From: Glycocaulis abyssi
GTDB taxonomy: Bacteria; Pseudomonadota; Alphaproteobacteria; Caulobacterales; Maricaulaceae
Assembly (NCBI RefSeq): GCF_041429775.1
Contig: NZ_CP163421.1
Coordinates: 2,505,001-2,569,000, forward strand
Direction: 5' to 3'
Length of the DNA: 64,000 nucleotides
Below are positions 47,745-56,453 of this stretch, one piece after another. Numbering within the stretch: position 1 is the stretch's first letter; the number at the start of each line of letters is the position of its first letter. The position numbers and the translations under genes were made by a program. The notes beneath the pieces are model-generated. The model did not search any database and was not told the DNA's origin. It saw nothing but the letters and a program-made list of their open reading frames with translations.

Positions 47745-50700
47745 GATTGAACCACCTGAATCCCGCTCTGTGCGGCATCGCGATTTAGGGCTGGTAGCGC
47801 CGCAGCGGGGAAGGATACCGCGGCTGCTCCCGCAGATTCGCCAGACGGCAAACCTAGGGCCTCGCCTTGGGCCATCGTTGTTGGACGAATGCGGGTCATG
47901 ACGATTGCATCCGCACCGGAATCGACGTTGCTGGCGTATTGCTGGGCTCCGCCGAGGCTGAGAAAGAATTGTTTGGCCTCCAACATCCCAGGCGCGAGCT
48001 GGAAAGAGGCAGGCGTGGTTGAGTATATGTTGGTGAGTTCTGCTCCGCTGACAGCGCGATAGATAGGGATATGCGGATCATTTCGTGCCCCCGGCTGCAA
48101 CATCTCCAAGATTGCAAGTGGAGCAAAAAGCCGCGCTACACCGGTTAAGCTCATACCCAATGAGGGGCGAGCTGCGGCGGCTCTTGCAGGCGCTGGAACA
48201 GGTCCAACAAATGCCGATGAGCCCGAGGCGCACTCCCCCTCCTGTCCGTCTTGTCCTCCACCACCCAGTGCCCAGTTATTCTCAGCGCCGCCGAAGAAGT
48301 TGCCGCCATCACTTCTGCCGCCCCAGGACACGAAGCCAGCCCAGCCGGCCCAGCCGCCCCACCGTTCTCCTGTGACTTTTATAACCTCTATCGGGTTCTT
48401 CTGCAGCCCCCACGGGTCTGTGTAGTTTATGGGGTCGTTGCTGACGTATGCGTAGAGGTTTATGCCGCCTGCTTGTCCGATGGGGTCGGTCTGCATGAAC
48501 CGTCCCAGGTTAGGGTTATAGACCCGGTTGCGGTAGTGGTAGAGGCCGATTTCGGCGATCCACATCTGGCCTGTATAGCCGAACCGGGACGTGTTGCCCG
48601 ATCCCGGCATGCCGTACTCGTCATAGGTGTTGATCTGGACGGCCGCGCCCGAGGCGTTCGTTTCGGCGACGACCGAGCCGCGCTCGTCGGTGATCAGCCA
48701 GCGGCGGTTACTGGTGCCGGTGCCGTCATAGCGCACCAGCGGCGCATCGAGGCCCGGCCCCTGCACGTAGCGGCGCAGCAGGGTGTTGGAGGCGTCATAC
48801 TCCCCGATCAGGTTCGCCCCGTCATAGAGGAAGCGCGTCGTCGCGCCTGACACCTGGGCTGTCTGATAGAGGCGGCCTGCCGGATCGTAGGTGAGGGAGA
48901 CGTCTCCGGTGCCGCCGCCGGTGACGGATGTGAGCCGGTTGTCGAAGTCATAGGCATAGGCGCGCACGCCATCAGCGGTCATATTGCCCCGGTCATCGTA
49001 ATCGTAACTGACGCCCCCGCCGGAGAGGAAGCGGTTGAGCCCATCGACGGTGAGGGTGACATCCTGGTTGGCATGGCCGGTAAAGGCGTAGATATCGTTC
49101 GCCATGGTGCGGCTGGCGATCTGGCCGGCCGCATTCCAGGTGAAGGAGAGGGTCTGGTCGTTCGCCGTACCGGCCATATCCTGGGTGAGCTCGGTCAGAC
49201 GGCTCGCCGCATCATAATCGAACCCGGTCACCACGCCATTCCCGCGCGTGATGGAGGTCACCCGGCCGAGATTGTCGTAGGCGTAGGCCGCCAGCACCCC
49301 GATGCCCGATGAGGCCCCGTTCTCCCGGATATGGGTCAGCGCCCCTGCCGTATCGTAGCTGTAGGTCACATAGAGCCCGTCCGGCCAGTCCATCCGGGTC
49401 CGGCGGCCTGCGGCGTCATATTGATAGCTGACCGTGCCTTGCGGGGTGACAGCGGTGAGGTTCCGGCCCAGCGCATCATGGGTATAGGAGAGCGTGTGCC
49501 CCCCGGTCTGGGAGATTTGCGTCACCCGGCCCAGAAGATCGTAAGTGTAGGAGGCATTGGCCTGGCCGGACGGGGTGTTCCTCGCCGTGATCCGGTTCAG
49601 ATTATCATAGGTGTAGGTGATGTTGTGGCCCGAGCGGCGCCGGTGGGTGACAAGGCGGCCTGCCGCATCATAGGTGAACTGCTCGCGGTCAGCGCTGTTG
49701 CTGGCATTGGCGCCCACGGTCTCGACCGGATAACGGATCTGGGAGAGCCGGTCATGGCCGTCGCGCACATAGGTGGTGCGGTTGTTGGCTCCGTCGCGCA
49801 CATAGGCGACATGCCCGTTGGCCCGATAGTTGTAACGCGCATCGATCCCCGCCTCGGAGGTGCCATAGCCATTGCGCACGATGCTGATCTGGTTGGCGGC
49901 GGTATAGGTGCGGTGGGTGATCCGGTCAGGGCCGTGGGCGCCGGGCGTGCCTGGCACACACGCATCAGACGGGGGCGAGGCGAACTGGGCCGGGTTCATG
50001 CGCAGCGCCGAGCATTGCAGACGGCCGTCAGCATCATAGCTCACCTGTTGGAGAGCCAGCGTGGTGGAGCCGGATTTCAGGCGGGCGATGACAGGCCGGT
50101 AAAGCGCATCATACTCGGTCTCCTGGCGCTCCAGCACGCTCATGGCATTGAGATGCGAGAGACCCGTACCCGTCACCGTGCCGCGCTCGACGAACGCCTC
50201 CTGGCCCGCTGTCGTATAGCCGATGCGCGCAGCCCGGCGTAAAAGAGGCCCGCCGCCATCAGGGTCCGGCCCGATCACCCCCACAGGCCGGCGCAAGCCA
50301 TCGTAATGATAATAGGTGCGCGCCGCAGACCCGCCCACGGCTGGCTGGCTCCAGACCACATCGCCGACGGCATCGTGCGCCCATCGCTCGACCGAGGCCA
50401 GAGAGCCATCCCCCGCTGCAGTGTGTGTGGAGATAGGCAGGCGGTTATTGGCCACCCCTGTCTGACCGTACCCGATCGTGGTGCGCGTCTCGTTTGCCGT
50501 GCCTACACACGAGGGCGAGGTGCCGCTGGAACAGGTGGAGACCTGCGTCAGGTGCCACACAGGAGATGGCGCTTGTGCGATATTGCCTGTGGAGTTCTTA
50601 TAAAACGCATACAGCGAGGCGTAGGTATAACGCGTCTGTGGACGCGCGCCCGAACCTGATGGCGCTGGCGCGGTCACTGTCAGCACCCCGCCATGACTGG

Positions 50701-52126
50701 TGTTGTAGGTATAGTCGGTCCGGTTGCCGGCCGCATCCTCGGTCCATAAGGGCCGGTTGCAGATCACAGGGTTGGAACACGAGGACGGATAGCCCGCGCT
50801 CGTCACCAGATCGGGAAGGCCCGTGCCCGGCTTGGCGACGCGGCGCACCTCGGTGACATTGCCGCGCGCGTCATAGGTGTAGCGTACCTGATTGCCTTCC
50901 GGGTAGGTGACCCGCGTCACCCGGCCATGGCCATCATGAAGAAAGCTCGTCGTATGGCCCGTCCCGTTCGTGCTCGAGACCGGAAGACCCGTCGAGAGGT
51001 TCGACACCACCACCTGCGTATGCCCCAGAGGGCTCGTCATCGTCGTGGTGCGCTGGCCGCCAGCATCAGCATAGGTGTAACTCGTGACGAGACCGTTCTG
51101 GTTGACCGAGGAGACCCGGCCCGATGCATAGCTGATGATCACATCGTCGCTTGTACTGCCAGGGTGGCGGATGCGGGTGACATTCCCGTTGCCCGCGCGC
51201 GTGATGCGCGTCACCCGGCCGAGCGTATCGGTATAGGTACGCTCGGTGGAGCTGACATTCTGGAATGTCAGCTCCGGCCAGGTCTGTGAAAAGCTGCATG
51301 AGGAAAAGGCCGCCGTCGGCTCACAATAATCCTGCGTCAGGTTAAACAGGGTGACCCCGGTGGCATTCCACCATTCCGGCATGGTCTGAGTGAGGTTCCC
51401 GCCCGGATGGGAATCGCGCTGGTAGTGCACGTGCAACTGATAGCCACGATTGGTCGTCACCGACTGCAGGCGGAAATACGTGTAAGGGATGATGACCGGT
51501 TCCGGCCAGGAGGCAATCTGCTCGAATACCGTGACGCTGCGGTAGTGATAATCCATCCGGCTGCCATTGGGGCGTGTCACCGAGACGATATTGGCCTGGA
51601 TGAGAGCGACACCGCTGGCATCACCCAGATTGGCCTCGTCGTACTCCACCACCGTGCCGTCACTCAGCGTGTAGGTATAGATCCCCGTCGAGCTGCTATA
51701 TGTCAGCGTCGTGCCGCTCGGCCTGTTCGGGGTGAAAGTACTGCCCGACTTGGTGAAAATCTCGGCACCGCCACCCAGGCTGATCGTGTATTGCGTGCCG
51801 CTCACCCTGACCGATCCCATCAGGCTGTGACGCCAGTCATTGCCGGTGAATATCTGCGTATAGCTCAGCCCCCCGGCATCAGGGTCGCCAATGGATATGA
51901 CCGGAATCGCGGCCTGTAACAGGCCGGTGGCCATATCCACGCCATTATCGTCAAAGGCCGGGTTGACCAGCGGAAAGGCATGACCCTCCTCCGGCAAGAT
52001 CTGGGCCTGCACAGCCTCTGCAGCAAAAAGGAAGGAGGCGATGGCAGCCATCAAACTGGCCAGGCGTGGCATCGCTCGAAACGTAGAAAACGTCCGTGTG
52101 AAAAATCCCGCAGCAAGCAGCCCCAT
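47732..52126 (-). CDS. Sec-exported YD-repeat/Rhs polymorphic toxin, right copy
   Basis: Same architecture and length as the left copy (signal peptide, YD barrel, RHS core, ~210-aa tip). Differences are clustered: a central patch (IGYGQTGVANNRLPISTHTA … ERWAHDAVGDVVW versus the left ISYGSAGVANNRLPVSTTVA) and the last ~90 residues (TTPASFQLAPGMLEAKQFFL). Clustered rather than scattered differences indicate mosaic exchange with other Rhs alleles. The start is placed by symmetry at 52126. Confidence 0.88.
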   Translation of the reverse strand: MGLLAAGFFTRTFSTFRAMPRLASLMAAIASFLFAAEAVQAQILPEEGHAFPLVNPAFDDNGVDMATGLLQAAIPVISIGDPDAGGLSYTQIFTGNDWRHSLMGSVRVSGTQYTISLGGGAEIFTKSGSTFTPNRPSGTTLTYSSSTGIYTYTLSDGTVVEYDEANLGDASGVALIQANIVSVTRPNGSRMDYHYRSVTVFEQIASWPEPVIIPYTYFRLQSVTTNRGYQLHVHYQRDSHPGGNLTQTMPEWWNATGVTLFNLTQDYCEPTAAFSSCSFSQTWPELTFQNVSSTERTYTDTLGRVTRITRAGNGNVTRIRHPGSTSDDVIISYASGRVSSVNQNGLVTSYTYADAGGQRTTTMTSPLGHTQVVVSNLSTGLPVSSTNGTGHTTSFLHDGHGRVTRVTYPEGNQVRYTYDARGNVTEVRRVAKPGTGLPDLVTSAGYPSSCSNPVICNRPLWTEDAAGNRTDYTYNTSHGGVLTVTAPAPSGSGARPQTRYTYASLYAFYKNSTGNIAQAPSPVWHLTQVSTCSSGTSPSCVGTANETRTTIGYGQTGVANNRLPISTHTAAGDGSLASVERWAHDAVGDVVWSQPAVGGSAARTYYHYDGLRRPVGVIGPDPDGGGPLLRRAARIGYTTAGQEAFVERGTVTGTGLSHLNAMSVLERQETEYDALYRPVIARLKSGSTTLALQQVSYDADGRLQCSALRMNPAQFASPPSDACVPGTPGAHGPDRITHRTYTAANQISIVRNGYGTSEAGIDARYNYRANGHVAYVRDGANNRTTYVRDGHDRLSQIRYPVETVGANASNSADREQFTYDAAGRLVTHRRRSGHNITYTYDNLNRITARNTPSGQANASYTYDLLGRVTQISQTGGHTLSYTHDALGRNLTAVTPQGTVSYQYDAAGRRTRMDWPDGLYVTYSYDTAGALTHIRENGASSGIGVLAAYAYDNLGRVTSITRGNGVVTGFDYDAASRLTELTQDMAGTANDQTLSFTWNAAGQIASRTMANDIYAFTGHANQDVTLTVDGLNRFLSGGGVSYDYDDRGNMTADGVRAYAYDFDNRLTSVTGGGTGDVSLTYDPAGRLYQTAQVSGATTRFLYDGANLIGEYDASNTLLRRYVQGPGLDAPLVRYDGTGTSNRRWLITDERGSVVAETNASGAAVQINTYDEYGMPGSGNTSRFGYTGQMWIAEIGLYHYRNRVYNPNLGRFMQTDPIGQAGGINLYAYVSNDPINYTDPWGLQKNPIEVIKVTGERWGGWAGWAGFVSWGGRSDGGNFFGGAENNWALGGGGQDGQEGECASGSSAFVGPVPAPARAAAARPSLGMSLTGVARLFAPLAILEMLQPGARNDPHIPIYRAVSGAELTNIYSTTPASFQLAPGMLEAKQFFLSLGGAQQYASNVDSGADAIVMTRIRPTTMAQGEALGLPSGESAGAAAVSFPAAALPALNRDAAQSGIQVVQSCQR

Positions 52127-52207
52127 TCCCGCAATCCCCGCTTTAAATCTGAAAACAAACCCAATCTGAAATTGAACCAGCGGACATACGCCCGCGCGCC
52201 CAGGCAC

Positions 52208-52234
52208 AAAAAAAACGGAGCCCGCTAGGCTCCG
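52208..52234 (-). terminator. Rho-independent terminator before rhs, copy 2
   Basis: Mirror image of the left-arm terminator: CGGAGCC/GGCTCCG stem followed by a T8 run on the minus strand. Confidence 0.88.
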
Positions 52235-52440
52235 GTCACCTTCTTGCGTATCCGGTTGAGAGCGGCATCGTACGTGTATTCGGTGCGGATGCCGTGATTG
52301 ACGCCGCCGCTACGCTGGACATCGACCAGCTGGCCACGCGCGTCATAGGTGTAGGTTTCCGTGGTGGTTCCGCCAGACTGCGCCGAGACAGCCACAGAAA
52401 CAGCCAGCACCAAAGGTGAAAGGCAGGGAAAAATCATCAA
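52225..52440 (-). CDS. Mini YD-repeat secreted protein, copy 2
   Basis: 71 aa, identical to the left-arm copy: signal peptide plus a single YD-repeat unit. See the left copy for the doubt whether it is functional. Confidence 0.6.
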   Translation of the reverse strand: MMIFPCLSPLVLAVSVAVSAQSGGTTTETYTYDARGQLVDVQRSGGVNHGIRTEYTYDAALNRIRKKVTGA

Positions 52441-52541
52441 TCACGCCCCCATAACTGAATGCATCAAAGCGTCTTGCAACCTGACGGACAGGTCAAATTA
52501 AAATTTATGCCTGGGGCCAACTTTCCGCCAAGCAGCAGAAA

Positions 52542-53051
52542 TCATTGCAAGTCTCCATATAAAAGCAAGCGCCGGAAACCTGCGACATCACCCTCGACCC
52601 CGATCAGGACCAGCCATGTCAGAAAAATGCCCACCGCCAGAAACGGACCAAACGGAATCAGAGAGCGGCGAGAAAACGGGCGGCGGGTAAGGACCGTGCT
52701 GGCTGCGGCAAAGGCAAGGCCAGACAGGGACGCAAGAGCAACAATCAAGGGGAGCATGAACCAGCCGCACCACGCACCGCCAGCGGCCAGCAACTTGGCA
52801 TCACCTAAACCCAGAACCGTCCGCCCAGTCGCTAGCCGATAGGTGTAAGTCAGCCCTGCAAAGAACGTGAAGCCTGCCACGGCGCCAATGAGATGATCCG
52901 TTAACGGCCAGCCCAGCAGGACAGTCATTATCAGCCCGGCGCCGGTCAGTGGAAGCGTCAACATATCGGGCAGGCGCAAATGCCGGACGTCTATGATCGA
53001 AAGCGCAAGCAGGGCCGCAATCAGCAGCAGGCTGGCAGCAATGATGAGCAA
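52542..53051 (-). CDS. A24 prepilin peptidase (CpaA-like), copy 2
   Basis: 169 aa, identical in sequence to the left-arm copy, with both catalytic aspartates (DVRHLRLPD and GLGDAKLL). TTG start. Identity of both copies and of the shadow frames indicates a very recent duplication or ongoing gene conversion. Confidence 0.88.
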   Translation of the reverse strand: MLIIAASLLLIAALLALSIIDVRHLRLPDMLTLPLTGAGLIMTVLLGWPLTDHLIGAVAGFTFFAGLTYTYRLATGRTVLGLGDAKLLAAGGAWCGWFMLPLIVALASLSGLAFAAASTVLTRRPFSRRSLIPFGPFLAVGIFLTWLVLIGVEGDVAGFRRLLLYGDLQ

Positions 53052-53287
53052 ACCACCACCCCCTCAAGACAGGTTGCCCCCCTAAAACCAGACGCGGCGA
53101 AACCTGCCCAGCCAGCATGGACGCTCAAGCGCTACTCCGTAAGCCCCTTTGCATGACGGGATGGCCTAAGCTCACTGACGTTCCGATGTGGCGGAGATAC
53201 GGACTCTGGCGACGACAAGAGCCCGCCTGCAGCGAAGAGTTGGCGCTGCTGGCGAGCTTACCGATGGCTCTGGTCTTGCCGGGGAAG

Positions 53288-53790
53288 CTAGACCAGATAG
53301 AGTGCCATCAGTTCCGGCTGCTGTTTTACCAGCGTGACCAGCTCTTCCTGTTCGGGTGTGAGCGCGTCCTTTGCGGCCATGACATCAGGGCGGCCCGGTT
53401 CAGCCATTCGAGCGGGTCGCGCCCTTCCACCCAGCCGACATTGGGTAGGTGGACTGATAGCCGAGCAGGCGCTGCAGCTTCTCCGGCATCTGCGCAGCTA
53501 CCTCCCAGGGGATGGAGAGGTAGAAGTTTTCCGTCTGGCGCAGCCAGCCAAGATTATAGCTGATTACCGCGCCGGTCCGGTTCTCGCCGGAGGTGTTGGC
53601 CCCTCCGCCATGCAGGGTCGATCCCAGGAAGATAAGCACATCACCAGGGTCCATCTCCGCTCGCCGGACGTCATCTGGATCAGGCAGGCGGTCCTTGTCC
53701 CATTTATGACTGCCGGGAATGACCCGTGTCGCACCGTTCGCGGCGGTGAAGGGTGACAGCGCCCAGATGGCGTTCATCATCACGCACTTT
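53288..53790 (-). pseudogene. Phytanoyl-CoA dioxygenase (PhyH) family pseudogene
   Basis: The surviving C-terminal part reads MMNAIWALSPFTAANGATRV, IPGSHKW, GDVLIFLGSTLHGGGANTS (iron His) and TGAVISYNLGWLRQTENFYL. After LGYQSTYP the frame is lost; the continuation NVGWVEGRDPLEWLNRAALM is in another frame, ending at a TAG at 53288. The N-terminal half, including the first iron ligands, is missing. So it is both 5'-truncated and frameshifted. Confidence 0.82.
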
Positions 53791-54042
53791 TTATGTGCCG
53801 GTGTAACCGGTCCCGGAGGTCCGCCTAGCAACAATGCATTGAGCACACGCAAGATGCGGTAATTTGGGCAGCAGACCCTGCGTCGCAGGAAAACAGCGAT
53901 CTCCATATGGAGGCGATTGCCCGTTTACCTCAGCACAGGAAACGGTGAAACGTCTCTGCATGGCCTGCAGCACTGCATCACTTGTTTCCGGTCGTATGGG
54001 TAACGCAAATAAGGCCGTGAAATCTGCTGCACAACCTGCTAT

Positions 54043-54059
54043 ACATTTTGCTGCACAAT
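54043..54059 (+). repeat. Right copy of 17-bp internal end repeat
   Basis: ACATTTTGCTGCACAAT, identical to 24558-24574, with a partial copy (TGCTGCACAA) at 54025-54034. The stretch 53791-54128 around it holds no supportable gene and is AT-rich toward attR. Confidence 0.7.
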
Positions 54060-54128
54060 ACGAAAACTGCGCTTTCTAATATGTTGAATTTTATTGTTTT
54101 TTATGGGCTTTCTGACCAATATGGCGCA

Positions 54129-54143
54129 CTCCCTCTCCGCCAG
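54129..54143 (+). other. attR (15-bp direct repeat)
   Basis: CTCCCTCTCCGCCAG, identical and in the same orientation as the tRNA-Ser 3' end at 24448-24462. It marks the right end of the integrated element; flanking sequence to the right is the chromosome, here occupied by an IS481-type element. Confidence 0.85.
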
Positions 54144-54152
54144 TTCCTTCAA

Positions 54153-55453
54153 TGTACGACCCGGAGACATAGGTAACGGATTGTACCTAAGACATGGGTG
54201 ACACCCGCGTGCCGAACGGGTTGTCGATAGTCTGCAGGGTTTTCTGTTCCAGGTCGATATATCCCAGATCGTAGGTCATGAAGCTGACGAGCCAGATGCC
54301 GTCGTCGACTTCCTTGATTCCGAGTTTCTGGCCGGCGAGCACGGTTGAGATGTTGATCTTCTTGCGGTGCATGCAGATGCGCCCGCATGCGGTGACCAGA
54401 ATGTCCTTGTCGTGGAGGGGGTAGTCGATCTCCTGCAGTCCCTGCCATGGCCTTGAGGCGGGCGTGTAGAGTTCGCCCGGCGTCTTCATGGCGATGGCTT
54501 CGTGCGGGCGTTCTGTATTGAACTCGCTGACGAATGCGTCGAACCGGGCCTGCTGCTGAAGGGCGTTCATGCCCGGCGGGCGGGCAGTTTCCTGCTTCAG
54601 GGTCCGGTGCATGCGCTCGTGGCGGCCGTTCTGCTGGGGATGGCCGGGCCTGATGCGCTCGATGGCGATGCCGAGCCTGAGCCAGAGCACGGACAGCCGC
54701 GACAGGTTGTAGAGCCCGTTGGGGCTGGCGAAGGGCAGGCCGTTATCGCTTCTGATGGCGGCTGGCAGGCCGCGCTCCCTGAACACGCTCACGAAGGTCT
54801 CGATGACGGGCCGCTCCTTGGTACTCTCAAGGGCTTCGCAAACCAGGATCATGCGCGAGGCCTGGTCGGTGACGGTCAGGGGGTAACAATAGCGCCCGTC
54901 GCCCAGCTTGAACTCACCCTTGAAGTCGGCGCACCACAGATCGTTGGGCTCAAAGGCCTGCGACAGCGCCGTGCCCACGGCCTTGTTGGCCGTGCGCCGC
55001 TTGCGCGACCGGCTGACCAGGCCGTGCCGGTCAAGCACCGCATGGACGGTGCTCCTGGCCGGGATGCGCACATCACCGGCCAGCTTGCGCACCAGCAACT
55101 CGCGGATCTTCCTGGCGCCCCAGTGAGGCTTCTCGCGCTTGGCTTCCACGATCAGCCGCTCGATCTGGTCAGGCAGCTGGTTGGCGTAGCGCACCGGGCG
55201 GCGCGAGCGGTCGCACAGCGCCTCCAGACCCTCTTGCCTGTAGCGGCCCCATATCTTGTAGCCGGTCTTGCGCGAGATGCCGAACTGGCGGCAGACCTCG
55301 CTCATGCTCTCGCCATCCAGAAGACGGCCGACAAACCGAACACGCTCATCCATTACCGAACACTCCTTCCACGGCATCTCCACCTCCAGCCCAAAGCCAA
55401 AAGTGTGACCCATGTGTCCGGTACGTTCCGTCACCTATCTCTCAGGTCGCTCA
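54153..55453 (-). mobile_element. IS481-family-like insertion sequence
   Basis: About 1.3 kb with long imperfect terminal inverted repeats: the left end (CGACCCGGAGACATAGGTAA…) and the complement of the right end (CGACCTGAGAGATAGGTGAC…) match over roughly 48 bp, ending in CATGGGT(G/C)ACAC. It starts 9 bp outside attR. The exact ends and target duplication are uncertain. Confidence 0.82.
54187..55377 (-). CDS. IS481-family transposase
   Basis: About 396 aa. An N-terminal HTH ([20 protein letters not shown]) is followed by a second HTH and the rve DDE core: Asp in [11 protein letters not shown], Asp in [12 protein letters not shown], Glu in [12 protein letters not shown]. It ends with a C-terminal beta domain. 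The ATG at 55377 ([16 protein letters not shown]) is chosen over an upstream one lying in the inverted repeat. It appears intact. Confidence 0.92.
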   Translation of the reverse strand: MPWKECSVMDERVRFVGRLLDGESMSEVCRQFGISRKTGYKIWGRYRQEGLEALCDRSRRPVRYANQLPDQIERLIVEAKREKPHWGARKIRELLVRKLAGDVRIPARSTVHAVLDRHGLVSRSRKRRTANKAVGTALSQAFEPNDLWCADFKGEFKLGDGRYCYPLTVTDQASRMILVCEALESTKERPVIETFVSVFRERGLPAAIRSDNGLPFASPNGLYNLSRLSVLWLRLGIAIERIRPGHPQQNGRHERMHRTLKQETARPPGMNALQQQARFDAFVSEFNTERPHEAIAMKTPGELYTPASRPWQGLQEIDYPLHDKDILVTACGRICMHRKKINISTVLAGQKLGIKEVDDGIWLVSFMTYDLGYIDLEQKTLQTIDNPFGTRVSPMS

Positions 55454-55491
55454 CAAAACAAGTCCATGCAGCCCGGCGCGCGATGGCCTCG

Positions 55492-56148
55492 CTAGCTCAC
55501 GGACTCGCGCTTCTCGCCGATATGGACGAGGCTCTCCACATCGATGCGTTCATCTCCGCCGCACACGCCGATGATCAGGGCTTCATCGCATCCTTCGCCC
55601 ACCAGGTAGGCATGGCCCATCGAGCTGTCGAGATAGAAGGATTCCCACTTCTCCAGCACGACCGGGTCGTAAAACTCGGTATGCACCTCCACACGGCCTT
55701 CCAGCACGAAGATGAACTCTTCCCCGCCATGGCGGATCAGCTCGCCAAACTCCTCCACCGAGCGTGCCCGCACTTTGGTGAAGATCGGGATCATGCTCTT
55801 CTTGCGCAGCTCGGTACACAGATAGAAATAGTCGTAATTGTCCGTTTCGACGCGCATGCCGGTATCCAGCGTGCCCTTGGCACGCCGCCCGGTAACCGCG
55901 CCTGCCGGCGCGCCATTGTCCGGGCTGGGGGCGCTGAACAGGTCCGATAGCGGGATATCCAGCCTCTGGCTGAGCTGCAACAGCTTGTCATAGGTCAGCG
56001 TCAGCCGGTCGTGCTCGATCTTGGACAGGGTCGAGAGCGGAATGCCCGAGCGCTGGCTCATCTCCTTCAGGGTCCAGCCATTGCGCTGGCGTATGGCGCG
56101 CACGACCTGGCCCAGCGTCGTGCTGGCTTCGGTAGCGGTGTTATTCAT
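55492..56148 (-). CDS. XRE-family regulator with C-terminal cupin domain
   Basis: 218 aa: an HTH_3 domain ([40 protein letters not shown]) then a cupin sensor domain ([31 protein letters not shown]). XRE-cupin regulators commonly control amino-acid or polyamine catabolic genes. It is divergent from the TonB receptor operon by 305 bp and is the obvious candidate to regulate it. ATG 56148 is chosen; the longer frame has no family match. Confidence 0.9.
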   Translation of the reverse strand: MNNTATEASTTLGQVVRAIRQRNGWTLKEMSQRSGIPLSTLSKIEHDRLTLTYDKLLQLSQRLDIPLSDLFSAPSPDNGAPAGAVTGRRAKGTLDTGMRVETDNYDYFYLCTELRKKSMIPIFTKVRARSVEEFGELIRHGGEEFIFVLEGRVEVHTEFYDPVVLEKWESFYLDSSMGHAYLVGEGCDEALIIGVCGGDERIDVESLVHIGEKRESVS

Positions 56149-56325
56149 CGCACATTCCTGACTATGCCCTGACCGAAAATAGCCAAAACCGGCCCGTTCG
56201 GAAAACCACTTTCCATTCGGGACTTGGCACAGGCTAGCCGCGTTGCATGGCCGCCGCCAAGCCCACAACGCTTCCAGGCGTCACGAGCCTGCAGAACGCG
56301 GTGTTGTCCTGATCAGAAAATTTTG

Positions 56326-56354
56326 TTGACAATTCTCCTATTGGGATCGACCCT
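56326..56354 (+). promoter_or_regulatory. Possible promoter of the TonB-receptor operon
   Basis: A perfect -35 hexamer TTGACA (56326-56331) lies 17 bp before a weak -10 (GACCCT, 56349-56354). It sits about 100 bp upstream of the receptor ATG in the divergent intergenic region. The -10 match is poor, so this is tentative. Confidence 0.3.
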
Positions 56355-56453
56355 GTTCCGGATAGACCTGATCTGGTGTGCGCTTCATCCGCGATGGGGC
56401 GGGCCTGTCAGGCCGGCAACCATGAACGCAAAGTTCAGGAGGGGAGACTAACC

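Larger units (their letters stand above)
47355..53166 (-). repeat. Right arm of 5.8 kb inverted duplication
   Basis: Inverted counterpart of 34330-40141; positions sum to 87496 throughout. The outer boundary at 53166 is followed by unrelated sequence. Recombination between arms would invert the ~7.2 kb interior that holds both orphan cassettes, IS copy 2 and the second IS type. Confidence 0.92.

Noticed and set aside
34330-53166. CRISPR-like interpretation of the repeated sequence
   Set aside because: Repetition comes from YD repeats and inverted gene copies; there are no short regular repeats with unique spacers anywhere in the window.
54502-55950. 482-codon plus-strand frame across the IS481 transposase and regulator
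   Set aside because: Antisense to two well-supported genes and lacks family features.
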